A DNA stretch of 64,000 nucleotides from positions 215,721-279,720 of the forward strand of contig JAPOXV010000026.1 in NCBI GenBank assembly GCA_026706935.1, in the 5' to 3' direction. The first letter of the stretch is position 1. The number at the start of each line of letters is the position of its first letter. The notes beneath the pieces were generated by a model that was not told the origin of the DNA, searched no databases, and was given only the letters and a program-made list of their open reading frames with translations. The DNA is from Gammaproteobacteria bacterium. Lineage in GTDB: Bacteria; Pseudomonadota; Gammaproteobacteria; Pseudomonadales; Azotimanducaceae. The position numbers and the translations under genes are program-made. Shown here one piece after another: positions 17,201-26,967 of this stretch.

Positions 17201-19552
17201 CAACGTAACAGTGACTGGCATGTCTTCTTCGGTTTCAGCAACACCAGAAAACGTGACCTTGTCGAGACCGGATACAGACACCATAACTTTCGTCATGTCG
17301 CTGGAAGCGGCATCGACGAGTAACCGATCGCCGTCTTCATCTGTGAAATGGTCACCCGTGTACAGCGACGCGGAACCATTCACAACGATGCCTTGGTCGG
17401 CGATTTCAGCATCTTCCTTAACCATCGGAGCGTCGTTATCGTCAACGACCGACACTTGGATTTCAAGGGATTCCGACATCACCTCATCGTCCCAACCATC
17501 CACCAAGTGGAGCTTGAGCACGTGCCGAGGAGCCGCTTCATAGTTAAGTTCTGCATCGTCCTTAACCTTGACCGTGACCTTGGTCGGCGTCTTCTCGCCG
17601 ATGACAGCCTCGAAAAGATCACTACCTGTCAGCACAGGTGTTGGCGCTTCGGTATTGTCGTCGGTAAAGTCGATTGAAAGATCTAACGCTTTACCCTTGC
17701 TACCTTTTTCGTTGATGCTAGCACCGATCGCCTTAACTCCGGCTTTCACATGTGCTATTACCGGTGCAGCATTCTCGTCGATCGAAGTGATTTTGAATGT
17801 GGTCGGAATCGTTTTAGGGTCATCTTCGCCGTTCGTCTTGCCGTCGTCCGTCGCCGTCAAGGTGGCGGTGTATTCACCAGCCGCGGGTCCCGTAATCGTG
17901 AGAACATTGGTCTCAGGGTCGACAGAAACGATGCCCGTGCCGATATTGGTGTACGCGGAGTAGGTGATGTTGTCACCTTCAGGATCGCGAAAGTATTCGT
18001 TCAAATCAAACGTGCGCTTCCGATCTTTGACCATCTTCTGGTCTCCGATCACATTGGGCGTCTTGCCGTCGGCTTTCAACGCTCTTTCGAGCTCATTGAC
18101 GCCCTTGAGCGTCACCGTGACCGGAACAGTTACCTTAGGTGACCAATTGTCAGTCACTTCGATCATGACAGTGAACGATTGCACTTGTTCGAAGTCCAGC
18201 CCCTTACCAGTGAGTGTCAAAGACTCAAGTATCGGATCAGGGGATGCTGCGGGATCGGCTTCGGTGTGAACGAGCGACACGGTACCACCTGGATGTATGG
18301 TAACAGCACCTTTGACCGCACCGGCTAAGGTATATTTAAGGTCGTCGTTGTAATTGGTGACTGTTCCACTAGCAGCATCAAGATCACCTGCAATCCATGC
18401 AGTCTTTGCACCGGATGTACTGGTGGCTCCTTCCGTCATTTCCGCCGTGTATCCGATCGCTCCTCCAGCAAACTGTGGTACATTGTTTGCACCAACTTTA
18501 ACTTGGATATTTATCCGAGCGAAGCTAGCCGGTGAAAGTGCCGGATTAGCTGCAACACTGTGAGACCACGCACGTATCCATACGGTGGCAGCATAAGTGC
18601 CTCGCAAGCGATCTGTCGGCGTAGTGGTGGCATCTGGAGCAGTGACGAGACTGTCTGCTTTAATTGTCAAAACCGGGCCCGTGATCTCTGTCGATAGGAC
18701 TCGATTACCGTCCCCGCCTTTAAAGCCCCCAGCGGGAGCAGTCGTTCTGGCCGGATTGGAAACGGAACAGGCTTCACCTGTAGCAGCGGTACCACCAAAT
18801 GTTACGTCTGTCCCGGGTCCGAAGTCTGTAGCGGTTGGACGCCCAGGATCCGTTGGTGTTGAACCGAGGTCGAGAACACCGGCATTCGCGGAATCACATA
18901 TAAAAACGTCCGCATTCCGCGCACCCATTGGATCGAAGAATACTGGCGATCCTTCAGGGTCTCTAAATAGGCTCGAAACTAGCACCGTGCCTGATTGATC
19001 AGGAGACCAATACCATGTTGGAACCTCAGCTTGCGTTTTTACCGGACGCTCGTCGTGGTCGGTGATCGTAATGTTGACCGTCAACGTCGATTTCTTTCTC
19101 GTCGCACCAGCCGCGCCCCTGAAGCCGTTAACCTCAAGAACCTGCGTCTTGCCTTTTTCAAAGTCAAGGTGTGCTTGCACGCCAGCGGTAGTTTTCATGA
19201 CTATCGCAGGTGCATCGTCCGTGCCATTAACACCGTTCATAGTGCCTGTGGTCTTTCCATCTGAGCGACAGTCAGCGGTTGCCGAAAACGCAAATGCTGC
19301 GGCGGCCGCACCAGAAAGCGTGTAGCAACTTACGGCGCTATCTTGACTTACAGCATCATCAATTCGGGCATTTAAGTCAATAAGAGATTGACCGCCGGTC
19401 GCGCCATCGAGTGCATGTGCCTCATCCCAGTCCACACTGGTTGTAGCTTGGAAGTCAAATTGCGCATGCGCTTGAAACCCGACTAGAGTCACCAAGGCGA
19501 CCAGCAGGCTACCGACCGCTCGGCGCAGGAATGTCGTGTTTTGAATCATCAT
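14255..19552 (-). CDS. Giant Ig/cadherin-repeat surface protein with C-terminal autotransporter barrel
   Basis: 1765 residues from the ATG at 19552, chosen because GAGGAG precedes it and a clean signal peptide follows (two Arg, hydrophobic core, AHA|QFD near residue 30). The long middle is a chain of cadherin/Ig-like beta domains with repeated TATDPHGA, LTVTAE and VSGVFDDPD-type motifs, rich in Asp as expected for calcium sites between domains. The last 290 or so residues form an outer-membrane barrel of the autotransporter class (WSVWGDIDRQSYEG... to the terminal NATLRF with C-terminal Phe). It should be exported by Sec, inserted through the BAM machinery and displayed, probably as an adhesin. 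A strong terminator ends the transcript. It stands alone, without operon partners. Domain types are firm; ligand is unknown. Confidence 0.9.
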   Translation of the reverse strand: MMIQNTTFLRRAVGSLLVALVTLVGFQAHAQFDFQATTSVDWDEAHALDGATGGQSLIDLNARIDDAVSQDSAVSCYTLSGAAAAAFAFSATADCRSDGKTTGTMNGVNGTDDAPAIVMKTTAGVQAHLDFEKGKTQVLEVNGFRGAAGATRKKSTLTVNITITDHDERPVKTQAEVPTWYWSPDQSGTVLVSSLFRDPEGSPVFFDPMGARNADVFICDSANAGVLDLGSTPTDPGRPTATDFGPGTDVTFGGTAATGEACSVSNPARTTAPAGGFKGGDGNRVLSTEITGPVLTIKADSLVTAPDATTTPTDRLRGTYAATVWIRAWSHSVAANPALSPASFARINIQVKVGANNVPQFAGGAIGYTAEMTEGATSTSGAKTAWIAGDLDAASGTVTNYNDDLKYTLAGAVKGAVTIHPGGTVSLVHTEADPAASPDPILESLTLTGKGLDFEQVQSFTVMIEVTDNWSPKVTVPVTVTLKGVNELERALKADGKTPNVIGDQKMVKDRKRTFDLNEYFRDPEGDNITYSAYTNIGTGIVSVDPETNVLTITGPAAGEYTATLTATDDGKTNGEDDPKTIPTTFKITSIDENAAPVIAHVKAGVKAIGASINEKGSKGKALDLSIDFTDDNTEAPTPVLTGSDLFEAVIGEKTPTKVTVKVKDDAELNYEAAPRHVLKLHLVDGWDDEVMSESLEIQVSVVDDNDAPMVKEDAEIADQGIVVNGSASLYTGDHFTDEDGDRLLVDAASSDMTKVMVSVSGLDKVTFSGVAETEEDMPVTVTLTASDPDGESATLTFKVTVGANNPPVADSDAFAAALPENNTINVGSTADIDLDGLFSDPDGGDMVTSITASTSDEDVLLVVSTNDGDSITLVGRASGMATLTITAMDGGGNSTSEMAEITVNEAPAESMPIEPIEMDRTTPHVVDISGVFTDGDDGADMLTITAEAVGEGMERIELEVMNGELTITGVLGVMPGDAEILLTATDPHGATATSTIMVTVVNVGPTVAMSLEDITDLDRTMPATLDVSGVFMDADGTMLTVTAEVKDSMIVELSEIDENGMLTVTALAVGMTSVVLTAVDEDGASIMADFEVTVINIAPVVAEAIADQSTTRAEDLSLNVSGVFDDPDADNDMLTITVTVANEMYVSAMLTDDMLAISGLDVGTSAITLTATDADGGMVETMFDVTIDNVAPVVANSISPITLEVGGQAASQSISGLFMDDDDMLTYTVTSSNAGIASTSLTGMTAMVAPMSRGSTTITVTATDPHGASASVTGSVSVGDGELKAVAAKSLAGFGRAMLASVSSSVGSRLMNDARSSDLTLDAWAPVDNQGTMSAMTAEDRSEVAWNTVTATNTATTAGPSSAMQAGSMSGIDALRSTFGQSFALNLGSTDNRSNWSVWGDIDRQSYEGAGYDGMATSIYLGADVTVAECWMFGVAVSTNSGESDYTYGTATQTMDMSLTTVLPYVSYQPTHGSSIWGVAGFGSGELETTVVGAGNETSDLTTQLTLVGGSQELTRLGRMSLALRGDAAVASVETEDGSGAADGLAADVNRIRIGLEGSLRSDTGNGGIVEPFGQVSLRSDGGDGDTGTGVEVAGGVRLTSSTFTLEAQGRTLAMHGADEYSESGFSLMAKLNPSASATGVSVTIAPRWGADALGNGMLWQDTLNLNSAQTYGALAGFGNSGANKSIDTQIGYGMLVANEQYLLTPFVDLGVSDSDRREMLLGITLQQMVEGTTSLDVNLALGRVEEHTGASSGKIGLNATLRF

Positions 19553-21201
19553 CCCATCTCCTCTAGAAGCTCCGGGTCCGATTCGTTGAGTCGTTTCGAC
19601 GCGAGGCGATCCGACAACCGCCCTTGCGGGCTTTCGTCGAACTCGCGTCGACGCCACCCAGGAACAAACGCTCCCGAGCGAAGACAAACGCGTCTTCCAC
19701 GCTCGCACTCGAACTAAATGTTCTTTGAAGAAATTCAATTGGCCTCTCCTCCAGTTACCAATCTTCCGCAACTGCGCCTTCGCATCCCTGCATTGGCCGA
19801 ACCCGCAGCTACTTGAAGGTGGTCATCATACAACAATCCGACCCTACCTTCCTGCATAAAAACGCATCGTCGCTAACGCTACGATGATTAATGTATTCAT
19901 ACTTTTCGACGTAAGCAAGTCTCCAAACAAGCTGCTGTCGTGCTTCAACACATGCTTTCACATCGACTCAGCTAACAAGATGCAGTAGCCGAATCACGTG
20001 CTGAAACGGGTGCGAAGTATACGGCAATCCAAGGCAATTCCCAAGAAAAAATGCAAAGTCTGAAAAAATGACCCCGAGTTTTCACACCTTTAGCTACCTT
20101 CGACGCACGAATTACGCGCACGAACTGGCTGGAATGCGGTGCTGAGAACCCCCGACTTACAAGCATTCAGCCACATTTCGACCGCTAATTCTCCACTGAT
20201 CGTCGATCTTCGCGATGCAGCTTCGACATTCAAATAACGGTTCTGTTTTGACCATAACGCGTGTGCTCCACTGCAATTTCGGAACCTCGCTTGAAGCGCG
20301 TACTAGCTCATCTCGCCTTATTCATACACTGATAAGATCAAAGCTCCGACTCGTGCTGCGTGTTTAAGAAAATTACTTAACGTAACGTCGAGCGATCGAG
20401 CTGCTCTGCTGTTCTGAGATTGATCGCGTACCGCCACTCTTCCTCGAATGCGCGCATGACCGCATCAAATCCACGAACCAAATCCGCTGGAAGAAGGTTC
20501 TCCCTAATACCCTCGCCAACGTCCTTCGAAAACGTCGTGGACAGCCAACCGCCACACATTCATCCTGTTATTTATGTCCTGTGCACCGTTCACGGTGAAT
20601 AGCGCGCGAGACACAAACTAAGCTCCTAGAACCTCTCGATGCATCTACTAACAAGACGCAAAAAGGCAAGATCAATCGCATTGAGAACGTCAATCGAAGC
20701 ATCAGTATTCAATGTACACAGAACACTCATACGCGTCGATACACACCGTATCTGGCAACAAACACTATCCGATGCAGGTGATCTCGGTGACGCCGCATGT
20801 TAGCTGTGACTGCGTACGCATCAGCGATCACAAAATCATTGGGTGTGTTGCTCGATTGGCTTCGCGGTCGCGACGACAAATCTAATGACGACGTCGACGC
20901 GTATGCCTGAGCAAATCAAAGATGTATCACCCTCGGCGTGTTTCATATCTGCGAAACTCGCCAAGTTTCTTAGAGATCAACAGCGAAAGTTGATCATGAG
21001 GCTCCCGATATTCGCATAGCGCGAGAAGGAGTAATGTGATCAAGCTTAGGGCTGCCGCTTCAAGCGAACCTTGTGACGATCTAGTTAATGGATAACGACT
21101 CCTTCCCCTCGTTTACGCTGAGTACTGTACGCCGAGCTCCTCAGTTAGCTCAACTGAACTTCGAGCTCAGCTCATAATGGCTATTCGAATAAGCATGAAA
21201 T
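19553..21201. other. 1.6 kb intergenic region with no supported gene
   Basis: Upstream region of the autotransporter gene and of the tyrosinase gene, which diverge. The AGAGGAG ribosome site for the autotransporter lies at about 19557-19564. The only frame with protein-like composition is a 60-codon leftward one at 20377-20559 (contains FEEEWRYAINLRTAEQL); it is preceded directly by a stop and has no match I know, so it may be a gene fragment. I see no RNA gene. The length is odd for a bacterial promoter region and suggests lost genes or insertions. Confidence 0.5.
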
Positions 21202-23118
21202 ATGAAGGATTATGACGTGTATCGAAAGGACTTCACGCAGCTAACTACGCAAGAAAAAACTCTATTGGCAGCAGCGTTCAACAAGGCACACGCTAACGGC
21301 GTAATCGAAGCAAATGCAACACTCCACGAGGATAACTTCACTTCAGGCATTCATTGGGGGCCAGCCTTCTTGCCTTGGCATCGCCATTTTCTACGCGAAT
21401 TCGAGAAGGAACTCCAGAAACATGATGCAAGCATTACCCTACCTTATTGGGACTGGACTCGAAGTGACTCACGAAATTTAGATGCTGAGCCTTGGAAATC
21501 TTTCTTTGGTGGTCGTAACAATCAAGACGGTAACTTCGACGACTGGGGATACACGCGAAGAGCTAGTGCGCCAACGAACGATCCCTTGCCACGACTAAGG
21601 CAAATTCCGAATCGAACCGCGAACGACTACATCGTCCGAGAACTACGTGAAACAACGTTCAAAGACTTCCGATTCGCAGTGGAACGCGGGAGTCACTTTC
21701 CCGGTCATACGTGGACTGGCGGAACCATGAGTAACACACGCTCGCCACTAGACCCGTTGTTTTATCTTCACCATTGCAACATCGACAGACTTTGGGCAAT
21801 ATGGCAACAAAACAACTCAGAGGCGGACGAGTACTCCACCGATTTAGTTACTGTACCTGAAGGACAACGTAAGGAATTACAAGCTGCAGCCGTTGGACTA
21901 ACCGATCAAATGGTCGGCGGTGCTACGCCACAATCCGTATGGGACCATACTGATTTGGAATATCGATACGAACGCGACGTCTTGCTAGAAATCGCCTGGT
22001 TTCAATCTGGATTCGCGACCTTACTCACAGGCGATCGACGTTCAGCGGACTTATTTATACGAGACTCCATCGAGGACACTGGCGAATATCCTAGCCCGAC
22101 CAACCACTGGCAATCGCCTGACATTTGGGTACGAAATACCATTCCGAACGACAACGAAGCGAACTCAAACAGTGACCATCAAGCACCGATCGTTGATCAA
22201 GTGAACTACATGTACGTGAACGTGAGCAACAGAGGATCGTCTCGAGCAAACAACGTAACCGTAGAAGCTTTCCATTGTGACCCGGCGACGACCATGATTT
22301 GGTCGAACAATCCAGATCGTTCACATTTCAATTCGATGGGGACCAGAACAACTGCCGGTATTGACCAAGCGTCAAGTGAAATCATTGGACCATTCCCATG
22401 GACACCAGACAGAGAGCATCATGAGTGTCTTCTCGCGATCGTAACTAGCCCGGACAATCCGTCCATCGAGTCCACCCTGGATGAAGACGTAGACCATTGG
22501 AAATTGGTACGTTTTGACAACTCCGCAGGACAACGAAACGTTGCGCCAGTGAAGGTAACCAATCAAGGAAGTGCACGTGGCGCAATGGGAATGCGAGGTG
22601 GGATCGGTCGATCCGAAAACCGCCTCGAACTTGATGCGAGAAAGCTACCACGAGATACGGAAATACGTGTGAGAGTTCCACACAGCGTATTTAAGGAAGC
22701 GAAAACATCAGGACTGATCCTACATAAGCAAGATAAAGTGTTTACGACATTAAAAATGATGGGAGGTAGGCAATCTGTAATTGACGCTTTTCCCTTGGCG
22801 TCACGGGAGGAAAAGACCGTACGTCTTGATGTTGATTTTTCCGTTAGAGCCGTGCATGAACAGCGGTATCCGCTGATTACGACACAGATTCAGAACGGCG
22901 AAGTGGCGGGTCAACTTACATTCGACTTTATTGCCATCCGGGACTCCGACGACTACGTATACGGTAATTCGAGAACGATGGAACTCCATACGGTGGATTG
23001 CGTGTTTGGAAAGAAAATGAAACCACACAATCGTGTCCCTTTCTCAACGGTCAACGATGCGACATTACGAGGCTATAACGGCTGCTTCTATTGTCTACCT
23101 GATTACCATAACAAGTGA
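21202..23118 (+). CDS. Tyrosinase-like binuclear copper protein with long C-terminal extension
   Basis: 638 residues. Residues 1-205 are a tyrosinase/hemocyanin copper domain: copper-A site HWGPAFLPWHRHFLREFE (His51, His60 and an earlier His), the PYWDW structural motif (81-85), and copper-B site with His165, His169 and the DPLFYLHHCNIDRLW block (His190/191). These enzymes oxidise phenols to quinones. No signal peptide or Tat motif is present. About 430 residues follow, with beta-rich segments (residues 310-420 look like an Ig-like domain) and no known motif; they could cover the active site as the C-terminal caps of other tyrosinases do. There is no caddie or operon partner. The ATG at 21202 has no clear ribosome site. 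Confidence 0.88.
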   Translation: MKDYDVYRKDFTQLTTQEKTLLAAAFNKAHANGVIEANATLHEDNFTSGIHWGPAFLPWHRHFLREFEKELQKHDASITLPYWDWTRSDSRNLDAEPWKSFFGGRNNQDGNFDDWGYTRRASAPTNDPLPRLRQIPNRTANDYIVRELRETTFKDFRFAVERGSHFPGHTWTGGTMSNTRSPLDPLFYLHHCNIDRLWAIWQQNNSEADEYSTDLVTVPEGQRKELQAAAVGLTDQMVGGATPQSVWDHTDLEYRYERDVLLEIAWFQSGFATLLTGDRRSADLFIRDSIEDTGEYPSPTNHWQSPDIWVRNTIPNDNEANSNSDHQAPIVDQVNYMYVNVSNRGSSRANNVTVEAFHCDPATTMIWSNNPDRSHFNSMGTRTTAGIDQASSEIIGPFPWTPDREHHECLLAIVTSPDNPSIESTLDEDVDHWKLVRFDNSAGQRNVAPVKVTNQGSARGAMGMRGGIGRSENRLELDARKLPRDTEIRVRVPHSVFKEAKTSGLILHKQDKVFTTLKMMGGRQSVIDAFPLASREEKTVRLDVDFSVRAVHEQRYPLITTQIQNGEVAGQLTFDFIAIRDSDDYVYGNSRTMELHTVDCVFGKKMKPHNRVPFSTVNDATLRGYNGCFYCLPDYHNK

Positions 23119-23306
23119 GCGGCGCCTAAGCGACATCTGACGGTGATGTTCGATCCAACTCGGTTCAATCGCTGGATAAGTGCGCTTCGGTGATGGTTCG
23201 AAGCCATTTAACTCGAGGAATTTGCTAATACCATCATAAATCCCGGCACGATCGTCGAATGGTGTCTTTTCGGTTCGACTATCCTTCACGAAGACGTAGA
23301 TTAGCG

Positions 23307-24140
23307 CTAATGCCAAGGTCCGCGCCGCCGTTCGCCTCGACTGCGATTGATCACTTCATGTGACCGCTCAAGTGATCGGGTCGCAGCACCATAACTGCGA
23401 TGGGCGTCACTGACGATGATCGCATCGCTCGTGGTCCACGATTTCATCGTGATCGTGAAGGGTAACTCGCCCGTGGCGAAACTGTGCCAGGCATAGGTCT
23501 CGCCACCGCGTGCGGTCGCTGTCATGACCGGTTGCTGCGCGTGCGACAAGCCACGTTTCCCCTTCAGACCACCGCGCTTTCGGGGTGGCCGACGTGCGCG
23601 TAAGGTCCGATCCCCTCTAGCGCTCTCGGCAAAGAACGTCTCGTCCATCTCCACCACGCCGCCCAATGGTGCCAGTTCCCGTGTCTCGGCGAGAAAGCGA
23701 TGCCGCCAGCGAAACGCCGTGCGGTAATTGATGTCACAGCGGTTGGCCGCTTCCTGGAGGGTGGTCCGCTGCCGCAGGCAGTCCTGAAATCGCTCCCACT
23801 TGGCACTATGACGCAGCGTTGCCAAACCGGTGTTCGAGAGCGCCGTATACGTCTTTCCACAGTCATCCGCCATACACCGAAAACGCATCAGACCGGAGGT
23901 CCTGCTGTGCCGCCGCGCACCCTTGGATCCGCAATGAACGCACTGTCGGTCGCGCTCAAGTCGCCGTTCACGCTCACGGACCTGATAAGGTACGGTGCTG
24001 TCTGGATCGGGTCGTTGAAGGGCAGCGATAACTTGCTGGCGCTGTGTCCAGGTCAGCGTATCAAGGTGCGCAAAATAATGCCTAAACAAAGTTCTTTCGT
24101 GTATGTCGTAAGTCATTGATCGATAACAAAGCTCAGACAC
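23307..24140 (-). CDS. IS1595-family (ISXO2-like) transposase, C-terminus missing
   Basis: 277 residues. The N-terminal half has a zinc ribbon (CVHC...CMADDC) followed by a helix-turn-helix-like region (TTLQEAANRCDINYRTAFRWRHRF), and the second half is the ISXO2-like DDE domain with the first Asp in VVEMDETFF and the second in IIVSDAHRSYG. It stops right after HEVINRSRGERRRGPWH, where family members go on for some 40-50 residues carrying the final active-site residue and the VATKYLxNYL-like tail. No other frame restores that tail, so the copy is probably inactive. Its GC content is visibly higher than the flanks, a sign of transfer. I could not identify terminal inverted repeats. Confidence 0.85.
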   Translation of the reverse strand: MSELCYRSMTYDIHERTLFRHYFAHLDTLTWTQRQQVIAALQRPDPDSTVPYQVRERERRLERDRQCVHCGSKGARRHSRTSGLMRFRCMADDCGKTYTALSNTGLATLRHSAKWERFQDCLRQRTTLQEAANRCDINYRTAFRWRHRFLAETRELAPLGGVVEMDETFFAESARGDRTLRARRPPRKRGGLKGKRGLSHAQQPVMTATARGGETYAWHSFATGELPFTITMKSWTTSDAIIVSDAHRSYGAATRSLERSHEVINRSRGERRRGPWH

Positions 24141-24228
24141 GATTTTGAAAACACCACAATCAAATACACAAGAACCTACTTTTTAAATCCTGAGTGACAG
24201 AGTTTCCTCAGAAATCACGTAATCATTC

Positions 24229-26967
24229 CTACTCGTCACCAATAGACGCAGAAGCGCCGAGAATGCGTAAATACGCTGTATGCACTGATCCAACGTCGTC
24301 CGCGAACAGATCGCGAAATCGGATTTGCCACGTGCCTTGTGCCAACTCCCCGTAAAACGCATTGCTACCGAAATACACTAAACCCGATTGGACATCTCGA
24401 CGCAACTCGAAATTGAATGCTGGTGTCAAGATACTCACGGTCCCCGACGGCGCGACCAATTCAATTTGAACGTCGGCAGCCCACGTATGCGTGAAATGGG
24501 TGATCAACTCGACCGATTCAATCGTTGTATCTTGTGGGAGTTCGTCGCTGTCGATCGACAGCTGAAGAACGACGCCTTGTGAGTTCGCATCAGGAATCGC
24601 TAAATCTGATAGATTATCGGACTCAACCCAGCCGGACTTGACGTTTTCTGCTAGAGAATTGGGTTCGTACTCTGACGCTGATGCCACAGCCGCATCGATA
24701 TCCAACCCGCCGAATCCATAATAGTTGTGAAACGAATACCCCGCCTCATTGGTCTGCCATGCGTGCTGCGTGGTGACCGCTTCTTGCAAGGACGAGATGG
24801 CGTAGGAAACTTCCTCAATCTCGGCGTCTACCTGTCGGGCTGAGGTCACAAGAATGTGCTTCACGTCGCGCCAAGTCAACTCCGGATTCACCTCTAACAA
24901 GATCGCTATAGCACCCGAGACGAGTGCGGTCGCCAACGATGTTCCTCCGGGCGCTAGCACGCTTCCTCGAGGATTAAAGGTAGGGTCACGCGACCAATGT
25001 CCCTCTGACCGGGTCCAAAGGTAGCCGCGGTCCCGGCCGAACTGATCAATCGACATTAGACCTGGATAACCTTCGGCATTGTCATCCCGGCTCCCACCCG
25101 GCGCAGTAACCCAGACGTTACTACCAGCGTTTGAGTAAGCAGCTCGCTTCCCCGCGGCATTCAACCCGCCAACATTGATGACGTATGGCGAACTGTTCAT
25201 CCGATCTGTTTGAGCGCTCACACACCCGATTTCTTCATTCAGTTCCCGATCACAGCTATTGAACTCATTACCTGAAGATTTGACGTATAGTGCTCCGCGT
25301 CCTTCACGTAGTTCTCTCACGCCGTGTGAAAAAGGTGCGTTCATCTCATCGATGTCGGATATCGAGCTGATGAAAAACGTGCCGTTGTTGCCCAGACTGA
25401 GATTGAATATGTCGACATCGTTGGTATGTCGTGCCATCCCGCTACCGAGCGAAGTAAGGAAGTTGGCTCGTGTGGGATCGCTCACATAGTTAAATCCGCG
25501 CAACCACACAAACGGTGCAACACCACGTATGGCGATGCCGTTGTCAGCCACTGCACCAATCACGCCACCCATCCCGGTACCGTGGTCGCCTGTGAGGGAC
25601 GGGTTGTAAGGATCCGAAGAACGGACGTGCGGCCATGCACCTTCACGACCCCAATCGCCATGGTGGAAATTGATGGATTGACTTTGCGCGATATTGTTCT
25701 GTAGATCAGGATGGCAAATGTCCAATCCCGTATCAACGATCGCGACGTGAACATTTCGTCCCCCTAAATTCATGTCTCGGACCGTGCTCATACGGACATC
25801 TTCGTTTGCCACACCTCCCTGAGATCCAAACGCTGTCTGTCCTGAGTTCTCCAGTGCCCATTGATGCTCGTAGAAAGGATCGCCGGAGTTTTCGAGGTCT
25901 TGAACCCGTCCTGGGGAAGGACACGAAACGATCGGTTCTCCATCGTGATTGGTGGCAAATGTCGTATGTGCTAGCGCACCCGAGTCATCACGAGTTGTGA
26001 TCTCAATCGCCAAGACATACATCCGGTCCGGCTCCCAATCATCAGGTCGTAGCCTGAAGAACGAGCTGGAGACAACGGCTCCGGGTGGTATCTCGAAGAG
26101 CGTTGCCTCTTCAACATCGACAATCTCGTAGCTATCCAAACTCGAAAAATCATTTTCTAGCTTGCCAAGTCGAATCTCGTACTTACTGCCTTCGGTATAT
26201 CGAAATGGTTCAGTACCTTCGTTAATGATGAATATGAGACCGGAGATATCTTTGGGGGATAGTTCAGTAATCTGAATGATGCCTGTTAACGAATCGTGCA
26301 GCTTCGTAGCTTGGTTACTCTGTTGAAGAAGAGACCTCTCGGACTGAAACTGACCGTTGTCCCGATTCAACACCGTCTTGTAGCCATCCGGATATATGTT
26401 GGATTCATGCACCTCCCCTCGAGCGAACACAAATTCGATGTTCTGTACGAGTGGATGCGATAACAGTCGTTGAAACAAATCCTCATGATCGGAGTTTGGC
26501 GGAACCTGAATATATGCTCTGTCAAGCGCAGGAAAAGCGCGACCGGCGGCATCAATGGACGAAAGGAAAATACCGAAATCCGAGTAATCGCTTAAGACCA
26601 CCTTCAATTCGTTTTCGAGTAAGCGTAATTCTCGAATTGAAGGATCGAATGCCAAGCGCACATATTCATGGTCGCCGGCCTGTTGGTAGATGTTTTGCTC
26701 ACCTCTCGGCGTATCGAGTCTATACCGCACGAAGCCACCCGAATGCTCAAGCGTCACAACTTTGTTATTTGAGAGTTCAATGAGCCTCGACGTGCCAGCG
26801 ACCATCAATTCATTTCTTGGTAACAAAGTGACCCGATGCTCACTATCCGGTACGGGACGCTCTATGAGTTGCTCGCCCGACTGAGAAGAATCGCTTGCCG
26901 GTATTGGACTGATTAAGATGTTTACACAGAGTAGAGTCGCGACTGCACTGAATCGATTGGCCATCAT
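24229..26967 (-). CDS. Secreted subtilisin-like (S8) serine protease with C-terminal P-domain
   Basis: 912 residues. A signal peptide (residues about 1-25) is followed by a 380-residue N-terminal region that probably includes a propeptide, then a subtilase domain with the catalytic triad Asp412 (IVDTGLD), His462 (GDHGTGMGG) and Ser677 (GGTSLATA) and the oxyanion Asn567 (SSGNEF). The last 120 residues form a proprotein-convertase P-domain (HTWAADVQIELVAPSG and GTWQIRFRD), as in kexin-like proteases of marine gammaproteobacteria. It should act outside the cell or in the periplasm as a protein-degrading or maturation enzyme. The transposase remnant lies 89 bases downstream. The N-terminal region is unusually long for the family. 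Confidence 0.9.
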   Translation of the reverse strand: MMANRFSAVATLLCVNILISPIPASDSSQSGEQLIERPVPDSEHRVTLLPRNELMVAGTSRLIELSNNKVVTLEHSGGFVRYRLDTPRGEQNIYQQAGDHEYVRLAFDPSIRELRLLENELKVVLSDYSDFGIFLSSIDAAGRAFPALDRAYIQVPPNSDHEDLFQRLLSHPLVQNIEFVFARGEVHESNIYPDGYKTVLNRDNGQFQSERSLLQQSNQATKLHDSLTGIIQITELSPKDISGLIFIINEGTEPFRYTEGSKYEIRLGKLENDFSSLDSYEIVDVEEATLFEIPPGAVVSSSFFRLRPDDWEPDRMYVLAIEITTRDDSGALAHTTFATNHDGEPIVSCPSPGRVQDLENSGDPFYEHQWALENSGQTAFGSQGGVANEDVRMSTVRDMNLGGRNVHVAIVDTGLDICHPDLQNNIAQSQSINFHHGDWGREGAWPHVRSSDPYNPSLTGDHGTGMGGVIGAVADNGIAIRGVAPFVWLRGFNYVSDPTRANFLTSLGSGMARHTNDVDIFNLSLGNNGTFFISSISDIDEMNAPFSHGVRELREGRGALYVKSSGNEFNSCDRELNEEIGCVSAQTDRMNSSPYVINVGGLNAAGKRAAYSNAGSNVWVTAPGGSRDDNAEGYPGLMSIDQFGRDRGYLWTRSEGHWSRDPTFNPRGSVLAPGGTSLATALVSGAIAILLEVNPELTWRDVKHILVTSARQVDAEIEEVSYAISSLQEAVTTQHAWQTNEAGYSFHNYYGFGGLDIDAAVASASEYEPNSLAENVKSGWVESDNLSDLAIPDANSQGVVLQLSIDSDELPQDTTIESVELITHFTHTWAADVQIELVAPSGTVSILTPAFNFELRRDVQSGLVYFGSNAFYGELAQGTWQIRFRDLFADDVGSVHTAYLRILGASASIGDE

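Noticed and set aside
16260-17543. 427-codon rightward frame opposite the autotransporter
   Set aside because: It is antisense to a clear repeat protein; its Ser/Val/Thr-rich composition is the shadow of repeated codons. Several similar shadow frames lie across 14.5-18.6 kb.
23095-23316. 73-codon leftward frame after the transposase as its missing C-terminus
   Set aside because: It overlaps the tyrosinase end and does not align convincingly with the VATKYLxNYL tail; none of the three frames restores it cleanly.
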